A DNA stretch of 13,457 nucleotides from positions 1 through 13,457 of the forward strand of contig JBDSDH010000148.1 of the NCBI GenBank assembly GCA_039920665.1. The letters run 5' to 3'. Below, piece after piece: positions 7,331 through 13,457 of the stretch. The translations under genes and the position numbers were made by a program. Every line of letters starts with the position of its first letter. Position 1 is the first letter of the stretch. The notes below the pieces were generated by a model, which saw only the letters and a program-made list of their open reading frames with translations, was not told the origin of the DNA and made no database searches. The stretch is from WLMZ01 sp039920665. Lineage in GTDB: Bacteria; Actinomycetota; Acidimicrobiia; Acidimicrobiales; Ilumatobacteraceae.

Positions 7331-7978
7331 ATGGTTGCTGATGGACAGCCCGTGATGGAACCGGTGCGGTCAGGAGACGTACTCGAACGTCCGTCGATGG
7401 ACGAGCTCCGCCAACCGGTGCTCGTCGTCGGCGGGATGCTCGCCGTCATGTGGGCAATGGAGGTCATCGACCTGGTCCCGGGAACGCCGTTCGACTCGTG
7501 GGGCATACGGCCACGGACTGCACGAGGGTTGCTCGGCATTGTTCTCGCACCGTTCCTGCACAGCGGCTTTCCGCACCTGATTGCGAACTCGATTCCGTTC
7601 GCACTGCTCGGGATCGCGATCGCGTTTTCCAGCGTCGCCCGCTTCGTACAGGTGGTGTGCATCGTCGGAGTGATCAGTGGGCTCGGGACGTGGTTGTTCG
7701 GCCAATCGAACAGCGTGCACATCGGCGCCAGTGGACTCGTCTTCGGCTTCGTCACCTACCTCGTCTCGCGAGGGATCTTCGCCCGCAAACTGTTGTGGCT
7801 GCTCGGTGGGGTGATCGTGGTCGTCGTCTACGGCGGCATCTTGTGGGGTTTGTTGCCCCGGCCTGGCGTGTCCTGGACCGGGCATGTGTTCGGGGCGATC
7901 GGCGGCGTTGCTGCAGCGTGGATCATGCACGGTCGGGCCGGCGACCTCGCTTCGAGCAGCCGGGCGTCACCCGCGTGA
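7331..7978 (+). CDS. Rhomboid family intramembrane serine protease
   Basis: A membrane protein of 215 residues with about six hydrophobic segments, roughly at 28-46, 83-101, 105-124, 130-147, 153-174 and 182-199. The catalytic dyad is recognisable: Ser134 in GASG (132-135) and His185 in SWTGHVFGAIGG (181-192). The oxyanion-site His and Asn are in HLIANS (His82, Asn86), and WLFG precedes the active-site segment as in other bacterial rhomboids. Rhomboids cleave transmembrane substrates within the membrane; the substrate here is unknown. The start is uncertain: ATG 7331, ATG 7355 and ATG 7397 are in frame and none has a well-placed Shine-Dalgarno sequence. An AGGAG at 7372-7376 lies about 20 nt before the last of these. 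The 3' end overlaps the convergent flavoprotein gene by 12 bp. Confidence 0.88.
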   Translation: MVADGQPVMEPVRSGDVLERPSMDELRQPVLVVGGMLAVMWAMEVIDLVPGTPFDSWGIRPRTARGLLGIVLAPFLHSGFPHLIANSIPFALLGIAIAFSSVARFVQVVCIVGVISGLGTWLFGQSNSVHIGASGLVFGFVTYLVSRGIFARKLLWLLGGVIVVVVYGGILWGLLPRPGVSWTGHVFGAIGGVAAAWIMHGRAGDLASSSRASPA

Positions 7979-9268
7979 CGCAAACGCTCCGTCGCCGCGA
8001 AACAGTTTGCGGTGCCACCGGCGAGGCGTGAGGGCGATGGCGCGCGGTTCGTCCTCGAACATCCAGCGGGCGAAGTTGCGACGGGTCCAATCGTTGAGAT
8101 CGATCATTCGGATCGCGGCGCGGGCGCCACGACTGCGGGCCAACACCTTGCCGAGCGCCACCGACATCTTGTGGTCGGCAAACAAGTGGCGTCCGACGTG
8201 GTGCTCGTAGTGGCGGGCGGTGCCGACTGCGGTCGGCGCTCCGTCGAGGATCGCCTCGGCCGCCAGGCGACCCGTGAGCAGCGCTTGGCCGATGCCTTCG
8301 CCGGTCAAGGTGTCGGTGGCGGTCGCGGCATCGCCGACGAACAACACCCTTCCTGCGGCCAGTGTCGCTTCGTCGATCCGGGCTGGGATCGGCCAGGCCG
8401 TGTGCCGGTCCTCGAGCACGGCGTCGGCGCCGAGCGCAGCGACGATGTGCGGGCGCCGGAGCAGCTCGGGCCACAACGTCTTCATGTCCTGGGTCTTGCG
8501 GACGCCATCGCGCAGGAGGCCGAAGCCGATGTTGGCCCGGCCGTCGGGAAGCGGGAACGACCATGCGTAACCCGGGAGCAGGTCGGCATCGAACCAAACG
8601 TAGAGACGATCCTTGGCGGGGCCGGTCACATGGGACGCATACTGGCGAAAGCCGTGCCACTCGCCGAGATAGCCGCCGGTCGACAATCCGAGCGCCTTGC
8701 GGACCGGCGACCACATCCCATCGGCAGCGATCACGAACCGCGCCCGCACGACGCCGAGGCCGACGACCGCGACATCGATGTGATCGGGCGTCTCGTCGAC
8801 CACCCGGTCGAAGCCGTGCCCGTCGAGCAACGCTGCGCCAGCAGCCTTCGCGTGTTCGACGAGTGCGTTGTCGAGTTCGATTCGTGGCGTCACCGCTGCG
8901 AATTGACCGTTGCCGCGCAACGGCAGGCACACCTCGCGCCCGCTTGGCGAGCGCACCCAGGCAGCGTCGACCGTGGTCCAACTGGGAACGGTGCCGGGAT
9001 CGAAGTCGATGGTCTCCAGTTCGCGGAGCGCCAGCGTCGTCAGTCCGTCGCCGCAGCACTTGTCCCGAGGAAATGTGGCCTTGTCGATGATGGTCACCGA
9101 ATGTCCGGCCACGGCGAGCACGCGGGCGGCCGCCGAACCGGCTGGCCCGCCGCCGACGATCAACACGTCGGTCTCGAGCGCGATCGGGGCGGTGGGCTCC
9201 GGCCGGCCGGCGACGTTGCTCACGTCTGCTGGGACCTCGGCAGTTGCGTCGGTGGCGTCTTCGTGCAC
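7967..9268 (-). CDS. Geranylgeranyl reductase-family FAD-dependent oxidoreductase
   Basis: A flavoprotein of up to 433 residues in the p-hydroxybenzoate-hydroxylase fold. It has the FAD-binding GGGPAG (39-44), the family-typical CCGDG (71-75), a mid-protein ADGMWSPVR (182-190), and the second FAD motif VGDAATATDTLTGEGIGQAL (311-330). These place it in the geranylgeranyl reductase group, which saturates isoprenoid double bonds of chlorophyll, archaeal lipid or menaquinone side chains. In actinobacteria a role in menaquinone or another isoprenoid is plausible but unproven. The first start is a GTG at 9268. A second GTG at 9223 (codon 16) has GAGG about 11 nt upstream and would drop a low-complexity leader rich in Ala, Asp and Glu, so it may be the true start. 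The 3' end overlaps the rhomboid gene by 12 bp. Confidence 0.87.
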   Translation of the reverse strand: MHEDATDATAEVPADVSNVAGRPEPTAPIALETDVLIVGGGPAGSAAARVLAVAGHSVTIIDKATFPRDKCCGDGLTTLALRELETIDFDPGTVPSWTTVDAAWVRSPSGREVCLPLRGNGQFAAVTPRIELDNALVEHAKAAGAALLDGHGFDRVVDETPDHIDVAVVGLGVVRARFVIAADGMWSPVRKALGLSTGGYLGEWHGFRQYASHVTGPAKDRLYVWFDADLLPGYAWSFPLPDGRANIGFGLLRDGVRKTQDMKTLWPELLRRPHIVAALGADAVLEDRHTAWPIPARIDEATLAAGRVLFVGDAATATDTLTGEGIGQALLTGRLAAEAILDGAPTAVGTARHYEHHVGRHLFADHKMSVALGKVLARSRGARAAIRMIDLNDWTRRNFARWMFEDEPRAIALTPRRWHRKLFRGDGAFASRG

Positions 9269-9284
9269 GCGTCGAGGCTACGGG

Positions 9285-9310
9285 CCGACGGACCGACGGA
9301 CGTACGGACG
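9285..9310. repeat. Period-8 tandem repeat in a divergent intergenic region
   Basis: Two exact copies of CCGACGGA are followed by CGTACGGA and a partial CG, giving about 3.25 units of 8 bp. The repeat lies between the GTG start of the reductase gene (9268) and the probable promoter of the SDR gene (near 9370). It could be a slippage product or a set of phased binding sites on one face of the helix. No known operator was recognised. Confidence 0.55.
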
Positions 9311-9369
9311 CGAGCGAACTCGGCGATTCCGCTCGGTCGGCGGATGGCAATCGCCCTCGGACGTCAACT

Positions 9370-9375
9370 TATGAT
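9370..9375 (+). promoter_or_regulatory. Probable -10 box (TATGAT) of the SDR gene
   Basis: TATGAT differs from the TATAAT consensus at one position and lies 49 nt upstream of the ATG at 9425, inside a locally AT-richer stretch of an otherwise GC-rich gap. The matching -35 position (about 9347-9352) shows no good TTGACA. The call rests on the -10 alone. Confidence 0.4.
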
Positions 9376-9411
9376 GCACGTCGGCATCCAAACCGACACA
9401 ACCAACGAATG

Positions 9412-9417
9412 AAGAGG
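9412..9417 (+). promoter_or_regulatory. Ribosome binding site of the SDR gene (AAGAGG)
   Basis: AAGAGG lies 7 nt before the ATG at 9425 and fixes that start. It is one of only two clear Shine-Dalgarno sites in the window. Confidence 0.7.
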
Positions 9418-9424
9418 TACCGCA

Positions 9425-10348
9425 ATGAGTGAACGCCTGTGTGAGGGCCGGGTCGCGATCGTGACCGGCGCAGGGCGCGGCATCGGCCGCGAGCACGCGC
9501 TGAGCCTCGCGAGCCAGGGCGCCAAGGTTGTCGTCAACGACATCGGCGGCAACATCGACGGCTCTGGTGGCGATCAATCACCTGCCCAACAAGTGGTCGA
9601 AGAGATCAAGGGCATGGGCGGCGAGGCCGTCGCCAACGGGGACAACGTTGCCTCGTGGGAGGGCGCGCAGCGTCTGATCAACACAGCGATCGAGACCTTC
9701 GGCGATCTGCACGCCGTCGTCAACAACGCCGGCATCCTTCGCGACCGGGTGCTGATCAACATGACCGAAGAAGAGTGGGATGCCGTCATCGCTGTCCATC
9801 TCAAGGGCACGTTCGGCCCCAGCCGATGGGCTGCTGCCTACTGGCGCGAGCAGAGCAAAGCCGGTAAGCCAACCGACGGCCGGATCATCAACACCACCTC
9901 GGTGTCCGGCATCTACGGCAACCCGGGCCAGACGAACTATGGCGCAGCCAAGGCCGGCATCGCTGCATTCACCAACATCGCCGCCCTCGAACTGTCCCGG
10001 TACGGCGTCACCGTCAATGCGGTCGCCCCCGTCGCCCTGACCCGGATGACCGAAGGCCTCGGGCCGGCGCCGGAGACCGACGAGGAACGCGAGATGCGTT
10101 CGCCGCGCTGGATTGCCCCCATCGTCACCTGGCTTGCTTCCACAGAGTCCGCCGGTGTCACCGGTCAGGTGTTCGAAGCCAGCGGTCAGACGCTCGCGAT
10201 CGCCGAGGGCTGGCATCGTGGCCCGCGCGTCAAGCCCGAAGAAGACCCGACCAAGCTCGGCCCGATCGTGGCCGATCTCGTCAGCCGCGCGCGCCGCGCC
10301 GCCGGCATGGACGGCGAAGAAGGCAGCTGGCCGCAACCGCGTCAGTAG
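9425..10348 (+). CDS. Short-chain dehydrogenase, MFE-2/HSD17B4-type 3-hydroxyacyl-CoA dehydrogenase
   Basis: A 307-residue classical SDR. The cofactor-binding glycine motif is TGAGRGIG (14-21), NNAG is at 100-103, and the active site has Ser159, Tyr172 and Lys176 in TTSVSGIYG...NYGAAKAG. Where most SDRs have the helix-4 asparagine, this one reads AVHLKGTF with His125. That His plus the NDIGG segment after strand 2 are shared by the dehydrogenase unit of peroxisomal multifunctional enzyme type 2 (HSD17B4/Fox2). The likely reaction is NAD-dependent oxidation of (3R)-hydroxyacyl-CoA, or of a steroid-type substrate. The next gene encodes the matching hydratase 2. The start is set by AAGAGG. The C-terminal tail of about 50 residues is charged and probably flexible. 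Confidence 0.88.
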   Translation: MSERLCEGRVAIVTGAGRGIGREHALSLASQGAKVVVNDIGGNIDGSGGDQSPAQQVVEEIKGMGGEAVANGDNVASWEGAQRLINTAIETFGDLHAVVNNAGILRDRVLINMTEEEWDAVIAVHLKGTFGPSRWAAAYWREQSKAGKPTDGRIINTTSVSGIYGNPGQTNYGAAKAGIAAFTNIAALELSRYGVTVNAVAPVALTRMTEGLGPAPETDEEREMRSPRWIAPIVTWLASTESAGVTGQVFEASGQTLAIAEGWHRGPRVKPEEDPTKLGPIVADLVSRARRAAGMDGEEGSWPQPRQ

Positions 10349-10369
10349 CCAGCAGAGCCGACGACCCTG

Positions 10370-10395
10370 CCGACCGCGACCTGACGTGCGGTCGG
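10370..10395 (+). terminator. Hairpin between SDR and hydratase genes
   Basis: CCGACCGC (10370-10377) pairs perfectly with GCGGTCGG (10388-10395) around a 10-nt loop, 21 nt after the SDR stop. It sits in the unusually long 178-bp gap (10349-10526) before the hydratase gene. It may be a weak terminator, an attenuator or an mRNA-stabilising element that sets the ratio of the two enzymes. No U-tract follows. Beyond it, only the Shine-Dalgarno site at 10514-10519 stands out in the gap. Confidence 0.4.
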
Positions 10396-10513
10396 ACCGG
10401 GTTCGGTTCCCGACGGCGTGGAGTTCTATGGTTTCGCTCGACGGTTGCGCGCTCGCCGAGCAGCGGTGCCGTCGTTGCCTGCCACATCCGATCGCCAGAT
10501 CCCGTTGTCATAC

Positions 10514-10519
10514 AAGGAG
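10514..10519 (+). promoter_or_regulatory. Strong ribosome binding site (AAGGAG) fixing the GTG start of the hydratase
   Basis: AAGGAG ends 7 nt before the GTG at 10527. It is the best Shine-Dalgarno match in the window and decides the start in a reading frame that stays open far upstream, to 10113 within the SDR gene. Confidence 0.8.
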
Positions 10520-10526
10520 CCCACCC

Positions 10527-11366
10527 GTGCCGTTGAATCCAGATGCCGTTGGTTCGCAGTCCGATCCCGCCGAGGTCAGCTGGACCAGTAAGGACACGCT
10601 GCTCTACGCGGTGTCGCTCGGCTGCGGCACGAGCGAACTGCAGTACACGACCGAAAACACCAAAGACGTTGCCCAGCAGGTCCTGCCGACCTTTCCGGTG
10701 GTGATCCCTGGGGGCGCGGGAGCGATGCGCAACATCGGCACGTTCAACCCGGCGATGCTCGTCCACGGCTCTCAGTCGGTCACGCTCCACCAACCACTGC
10801 CCGTCGAAGGCAAGGCAACGGTTGTCGGCAAGGTCACGGCGATGTACGACAAGGTCAAGGCCGGCATCGTGGCCATGGAGACCACGGCGACGGCCGAGGA
10901 CGGCTCGCTGTTGTACACCACGGGGTCATCGATGTTCATCCGGGGCGAGGGTGGATTTGGTGGCGACCGCGGCCCGAGCGGTCCCCAGAACGTGCCGCCG
11001 GAGCGCGAGCCCGATCACTCGGTGACGTACGTGACGTCGCCGGATCAGGCGTTGCTGTACCGGCTCAACGGCGATCGCAACCCGCTCCACAGCGATCCCT
11101 CGTTCGCGGCGATGGGCGGATTCGACCGCCCCATCCTGCACGGCCTTTGTAGCTACGGCTTCACCGGTCGGGCCCTGTTGCATGTCCTCTGCGGCGGCGA
11201 GTCCGCCAATTTCAAGCACATCGAGGGCCGATTCGCGTCGCCCGTCATCCCTGGCGAGGCACTGACCATCAACGCCTGGGTCATCGGCGATGGCGAGGCC
11301 GTGTTCGCGACCTCGGTCGGAGACCGCACCGTCATCGACCAGGGACTGCTGCGCTTCAGCAGCTGA
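10527..11366 (+). CDS. MaoC-family (R)-specific enoyl-CoA hydratase (hydratase 2)
   Basis: A 279-residue double-hotdog protein. The C-terminal half carries the hydratase 2 motif YRLNGDRNPLHSDPSFAAMG (178-197), with catalytic Asp183 and His188, followed by GFDRPILHGLCSYGFTGRAL. The N-terminal half is the degenerate hotdog that shapes the acyl-CoA pocket, as in yeast and human MFE-2 hydratase. The enzyme should hydrate trans-2-enoyl-CoA to (3R)-hydroxyacyl-CoA, which the upstream SDR could then oxidise. The GTG start is supported by AAGGAG 7 nt upstream. The same frame is open for another 138 codons upstream, overlapping the SDR gene, but that part looks like out-of-frame shadow. The gene ends 23 nt before the large palindrome shared with proS. 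Confidence 0.9.
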   Translation: MPLNPDAVGSQSDPAEVSWTSKDTLLYAVSLGCGTSELQYTTENTKDVAQQVLPTFPVVIPGGAGAMRNIGTFNPAMLVHGSQSVTLHQPLPVEGKATVVGKVTAMYDKVKAGIVAMETTATAEDGSLLYTTGSSMFIRGEGGFGGDRGPSGPQNVPPEREPDHSVTYVTSPDQALLYRLNGDRNPLHSDPSFAAMGGFDRPILHGLCSYGFTGRALLHVLCGGESANFKHIEGRFASPVIPGEALTINAWVIGDGEAVFATSVGDRTVIDQGLLRFSS

Positions 11367-11389
11367 CCTGCGCTCGTCAGCCGAGCAAC

Positions 11390-11432
11390 GCTGTCACCCC
11401 CTGACGCGCTGAGCGCGTCAGGAGGTGACAGC
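11390..11432. terminator. Near-perfect 43-nt palindrome, probable bidirectional terminator
   Basis: The sequence is symmetric about G11411. Twenty of 21 base pairs match; the single exception, 11399/11423, is C·A on the + strand and becomes a G·U wobble in RNA from the - strand. It sits midway between two convergent genes, 23 nt after the hydratase stop and 25 nt after the proS stop. The stem is long and GC-rich and has no U-tract on either side, as in many actinobacterial terminators. The wobble favours use by the proS transcript, but both directions are possible. Confidence 0.7.
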
Positions 11433-11457
11433 AACTCGACCGTGGAAATTTGGATGT

Positions 11458-13200
11458 CTACGAGTGGCAGAGGTCGACGAGGTGGGCGACGATGTCGGCG
11501 ACCGGCACATCGACCCGTTCGCCGGACTTGCGGTCCTTGACCTCGATGATGCCGTTGGCCAGGTTCTTGCCGACGATGACGATGGTGGGTACCCCGAGCA
11601 GTTCGGCGTCGTTGAACTTGATGCCAGGTGAGACGCCTTTGCGATCGTCGAGCAGCACCCGCAGCCCGGCGGCCTCGAGCGACGTCGCAAGTTCTTCGCC
11701 GGCAGGAAACGCCGGTTCTGTGGGCTTGCCGGTGAGCACGATGTGCACGTCGGCAGGAGCGATCTCGCGTGGCCAGCACAGACCTTTGTCGTCGCAGGTG
11801 ATCTCGGCGACCGACGCCAGGGCGCGGGAGACGCCGATGCCGTAGCTGCCCATCGTGACGACCTGGGTCTTGCCGTTCTGGTCGAGCACAGTGAGGCCGA
11901 GCGTCTGGGCGTAGCGCCGACCGAGTTGGAAGATGTGGCCGATCTCGATGCCGCGCGCGATCTGCATCGGGCTGCCGCACTTCGGGCAGGGATCACCGTC
12001 GTGGATCTCGGCGGCCTCGATCGTGCCGTCGGGCGTGAAGTCGCGCCCCATCGTCAAATACATGACGTGGCGGCCGGGCCGATCGGCACCGGTGATCCAT
12101 GCCGAACCATCGACGACGCGTGGATCGATGAGGTACCGGATTCCCGATGCATTCTCTTCGCCGAGCGCACCAGGTCCGATGTAGCCCTTGACAAGCGCAG
12201 GATTGGCCGCGAAGTCGTCGGGTTCGAACGCGACGACCTCGGCCGGAGCGACCTGAGCCTCGACCCGCTTCATGTCGACCTCGCGGTCGCCGGGCAGGCC
12301 GATCGCCAGCGCCGAGAACGTGCCGTCAGGGTGCTTGAGCTTGACGACGACGTTCTTCAACGTGTCGGCCGCCGTCCAGTCACGGCTGGGATGGCGAAGG
12401 TCGGCGCGGGCGTTCATCAGGTCGACCAGCGTCTGGATCGTCGGCGTGTCGGGGGTTTCCTCGACCCGTGCAGCAGCCAGGCCGTCGTAGGAAATCGTCG
12501 CGGGCCGTTGCACCTCGACGGCTTCGGTGTTGGCCGCGTAGTCGCAGGTGGTGCAGCGCACGAACGTGTCCTCGCCGACGTCGATCGGGGCCAGGAACTC
12601 CTCGCTCGCCGAGCCACCCATCGCCCCGCTGACCGCCGACACCATCACATACGGCAAGCCGAGCCGGTCGAAGGTCTTGATGTACGCCTCGCGGTGCTTT
12701 TCGTAGCTCGCTGCAAGGCCGGCGTCGTCGATGTCGAAGCTGTACGAATCCTTCATCACGAACTCGCGAGTGCGCAGCAGACCAGCCCGGGGGCGGGCTT
12801 CGTCGCGGTACTTGGTCTGGATCTGGTAGAGGTGCAGCGGAAGGTCCTTGTAGCTGCTGTACAGATCCTTGACCAACAGGGTGAACATCTCTTCGTGGGT
12901 CGGCGCGAGCAGGTAGTCGTTGCCGCGTCGATCCTTCAGTCGGAACAATCCGTCGCCGTAGTCGGTCCACCGGTTGGTGGCTTCGTATGGCTCGCGGGGG
13001 AGCAGGGCCGGGAAGTGAACTTCTTGAAATCCGGCCGCATCCATTTCTTCGCGGATGATCCGCTCGACGTTGCGGAAGACGATCCAACCGAGCGGCAACC
13101 ACGTGTACGCGCCGGGGGCAGCGCGGCGGATGTAGCCGCCGCGCACCAGCAGGCGGTGGCTGGCGACCTCGGCGTCGGGCGGGGGCGCGTATTTCGCCAT
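11458..13200 (-). CDS. proS: Prolyl-tRNA synthetase, bacterial type with editing domain
   Basis: A class II aminoacyl-tRNA synthetase, 580 residues from the ATG at 13200, that charges tRNA-Pro. Motif 1 covers about residues 29-66. Motif 2 includes YRDEARPRAGLLRTREF (131-147) and MKDSYSFD. Motif 3 is GSYGIGVSRALA (451-462), preceded by GIEIGHIFQLGRRYAQTLG. The insertion (editing) domain at about 215-385 includes NVVVKLKH and GDREVDMKRVE, and would hydrolyse mischarged Ala-tRNA-Pro. The C-terminal anticodon-binding domain begins near 475. The N-terminus is abnormal: bacterial ProRS normally starts with an RWS...PTLRE-like segment before ADAEVASHRLL, but here only MAKYAPPP precedes DAEVASH, with no Shine-Dalgarno. 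The true 5' end is probably replaced at the junction with phage-like DNA. A TTG at 13212 is also in frame but lies in the foreign segment. Confidence 0.93.
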   Translation of the reverse strand: MAKYAPPPDAEVASHRLLVRGGYIRRAAPGAYTWLPLGWIVFRNVERIIREEMDAAGFQEVHFPALLPREPYEATNRWTDYGDGLFRLKDRRGNDYLLAPTHEEMFTLLVKDLYSSYKDLPLHLYQIQTKYRDEARPRAGLLRTREFVMKDSYSFDIDDAGLAASYEKHREAYIKTFDRLGLPYVMVSAVSGAMGGSASEEFLAPIDVGEDTFVRCTTCDYAANTEAVEVQRPATISYDGLAAARVEETPDTPTIQTLVDLMNARADLRHPSRDWTAADTLKNVVVKLKHPDGTFSALAIGLPGDREVDMKRVEAQVAPAEVVAFEPDDFAANPALVKGYIGPGALGEENASGIRYLIDPRVVDGSAWITGADRPGRHVMYLTMGRDFTPDGTIEAAEIHDGDPCPKCGSPMQIARGIEIGHIFQLGRRYAQTLGLTVLDQNGKTQVVTMGSYGIGVSRALASVAEITCDDKGLCWPREIAPADVHIVLTGKPTEPAFPAGEELATSLEAAGLRVLLDDRKGVSPGIKFNDAELLGVPTIVIVGKNLANGIIEVKDRKSGERVDVPVADIVAHLVDLCHS

Positions 13201-13201
13201 C

Positions 13202-13457
13202 GGCACAGGCAACTACATGTACATCACAGTCGAGGATGGCTCGTCTGTCGAGATCATGAAGTACACCAATGCCGGCATCATCGTGAACGATACGATCACG
13301 GTGGAGCGCGGACAGGACGGCACCACCGCCAAATCGTTTCCCGCGGGCGCATGCGTCAAAGCGGCGTGGAATGTGGCGCAGGTGCAGGGTCTGGTTACGC
13401 AGACGTTTATCGACCTGTTCGACTCATCGGCGATCCCGCCGAATACGGTGCAGGTTG
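13202..13457 (+). CDS. Phage tail/fibre-like protein fragment (open at both ends)
   Basis: A + strand frame stays open to the end of the window. It reads GTGNYMYITVEDGSSVEIMK, then YTNAGIIVNDTITVERGQDG, then TTAKSFPAGACVKAAWNVAQ and on to TVQV. The pattern of a beta-rich stretch, then TVERGQDGTTA, then AFPAG-like residues is common in tail-fibre and tail-structural proteins of tailed phages and prophages. A hand count gives about 59% GC here, below the adjacent proS sequence. There is no start codon with a ribosome site; the first in-frame ATG, at 13217, is internal to the conserved-looking region. The frame is formally open back to 13136, but that part is antisense to proS. It is a fragment whose N-terminus is missing, apparently cut at the boundary with proS. 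The family call is from memory of such proteins and is moderate. Confidence 0.6.

Noticed and set aside
8012..9412. A 466-codon + strand frame opposite the geranylgeranyl reductase-family gene
   Set aside because: It is longer than the real gene but has no recognisable motif, whereas the - strand has both FAD motifs and CCGDG.
10113..10526. Upstream extension of the hydratase frame into the SDR gene
   Set aside because: The added 138 residues are Arg/Pro/Ser-rich without family similarity, while AAGGAG plus GTG at 10527 gives a well-placed start and a normal hydratase 2 length.
13201..13212. TTG at 13212 as the proS start
   Set aside because: It would add MPVP encoded in the phage-like segment, has no Shine-Dalgarno site, and the ATG at 13200 is available; neither is likely to be the native start.
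1..13457. CRISPR array, tRNA/rRNA genes, insertion sequences, toxin-antitoxin or defence genes
   Set aside because: No spaced direct repeats of 25-40 nt, no tRNA cloverleaf or TTCRANY-plus-acceptor arrangement, no transposase motif and no known defence domains were seen by reading both strands.

Overview
The window looks like chromosomal DNA from a high-GC actinobacterium, most plausibly of the class Acidimicrobiia (Ilumatobacter-like). That placement is inferred from base composition, GTG starts, weak or absent Shine-Dalgarno sites and the set of protein families; no marker gene settles it. Almost all of it is densely packed ordinary chromosome. The last ~250 bases are of a different kind.

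Layout. (1) 1-1606, + strand: the C-terminal end of a serine beta-lactamase-like hydrolase, then a complete FAD-dependent phytoene-dehydrogenase-like oxidoreductase. (2) 1607-1751: a convergent gap rich in inverted repeats. (3) 1752-7249, - strand: transcription order is nitronate monooxygenase, M20 metallopeptidase (ATGA overlap), a short gap with a hairpin, then MoxR ATPase, DUF58 protein and membrane VWA protein (4-nt gap, then ATGA overlap). The last three form a classic MoxR-type ATPase/VWA module, with the ATPase acting on or with two partner proteins at the membrane. (4) 7331-7978, + strand: a rhomboid intramembrane protease that converges on, and overlaps by 12 bp, a - strand geranylgeranyl-reductase-family flavoprotein (7967-9268). 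(5) 9425-11366, + strand: a short-chain dehydrogenase and a MaoC-type hydratase that together match the two catalytic halves of peroxisomal multifunctional enzyme type 2, suggesting (R)-hydroxyacyl-CoA beta-oxidation or a related acyl-CoA pathway. (6) 11367-11457: a convergent gap holding a nearly perfect 43-nt palindrome. (7) 11458-13200, - strand: prolyl-tRNA synthetase with an editing domain.

From about 13201 to the end, the + strand encodes a fragment resembling a phage tail or fibre protein, at lower GC. ProRS lacks its usual extreme N-terminus exactly at this boundary. Either a prophage edge or, at least as likely, a chimeric assembly join lies there.

No rRNA, tRNA, CRISPR array, insertion sequence or obvious defence system was seen. 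No gene-free stretch exceeds 300 bases. No clearly new multi-gene system is visible. The items most worth a second look are the proS/phage junction, the palindromes in the convergent gaps, the split MFE-2 pair and the compact MoxR-DUF58-VWA module.
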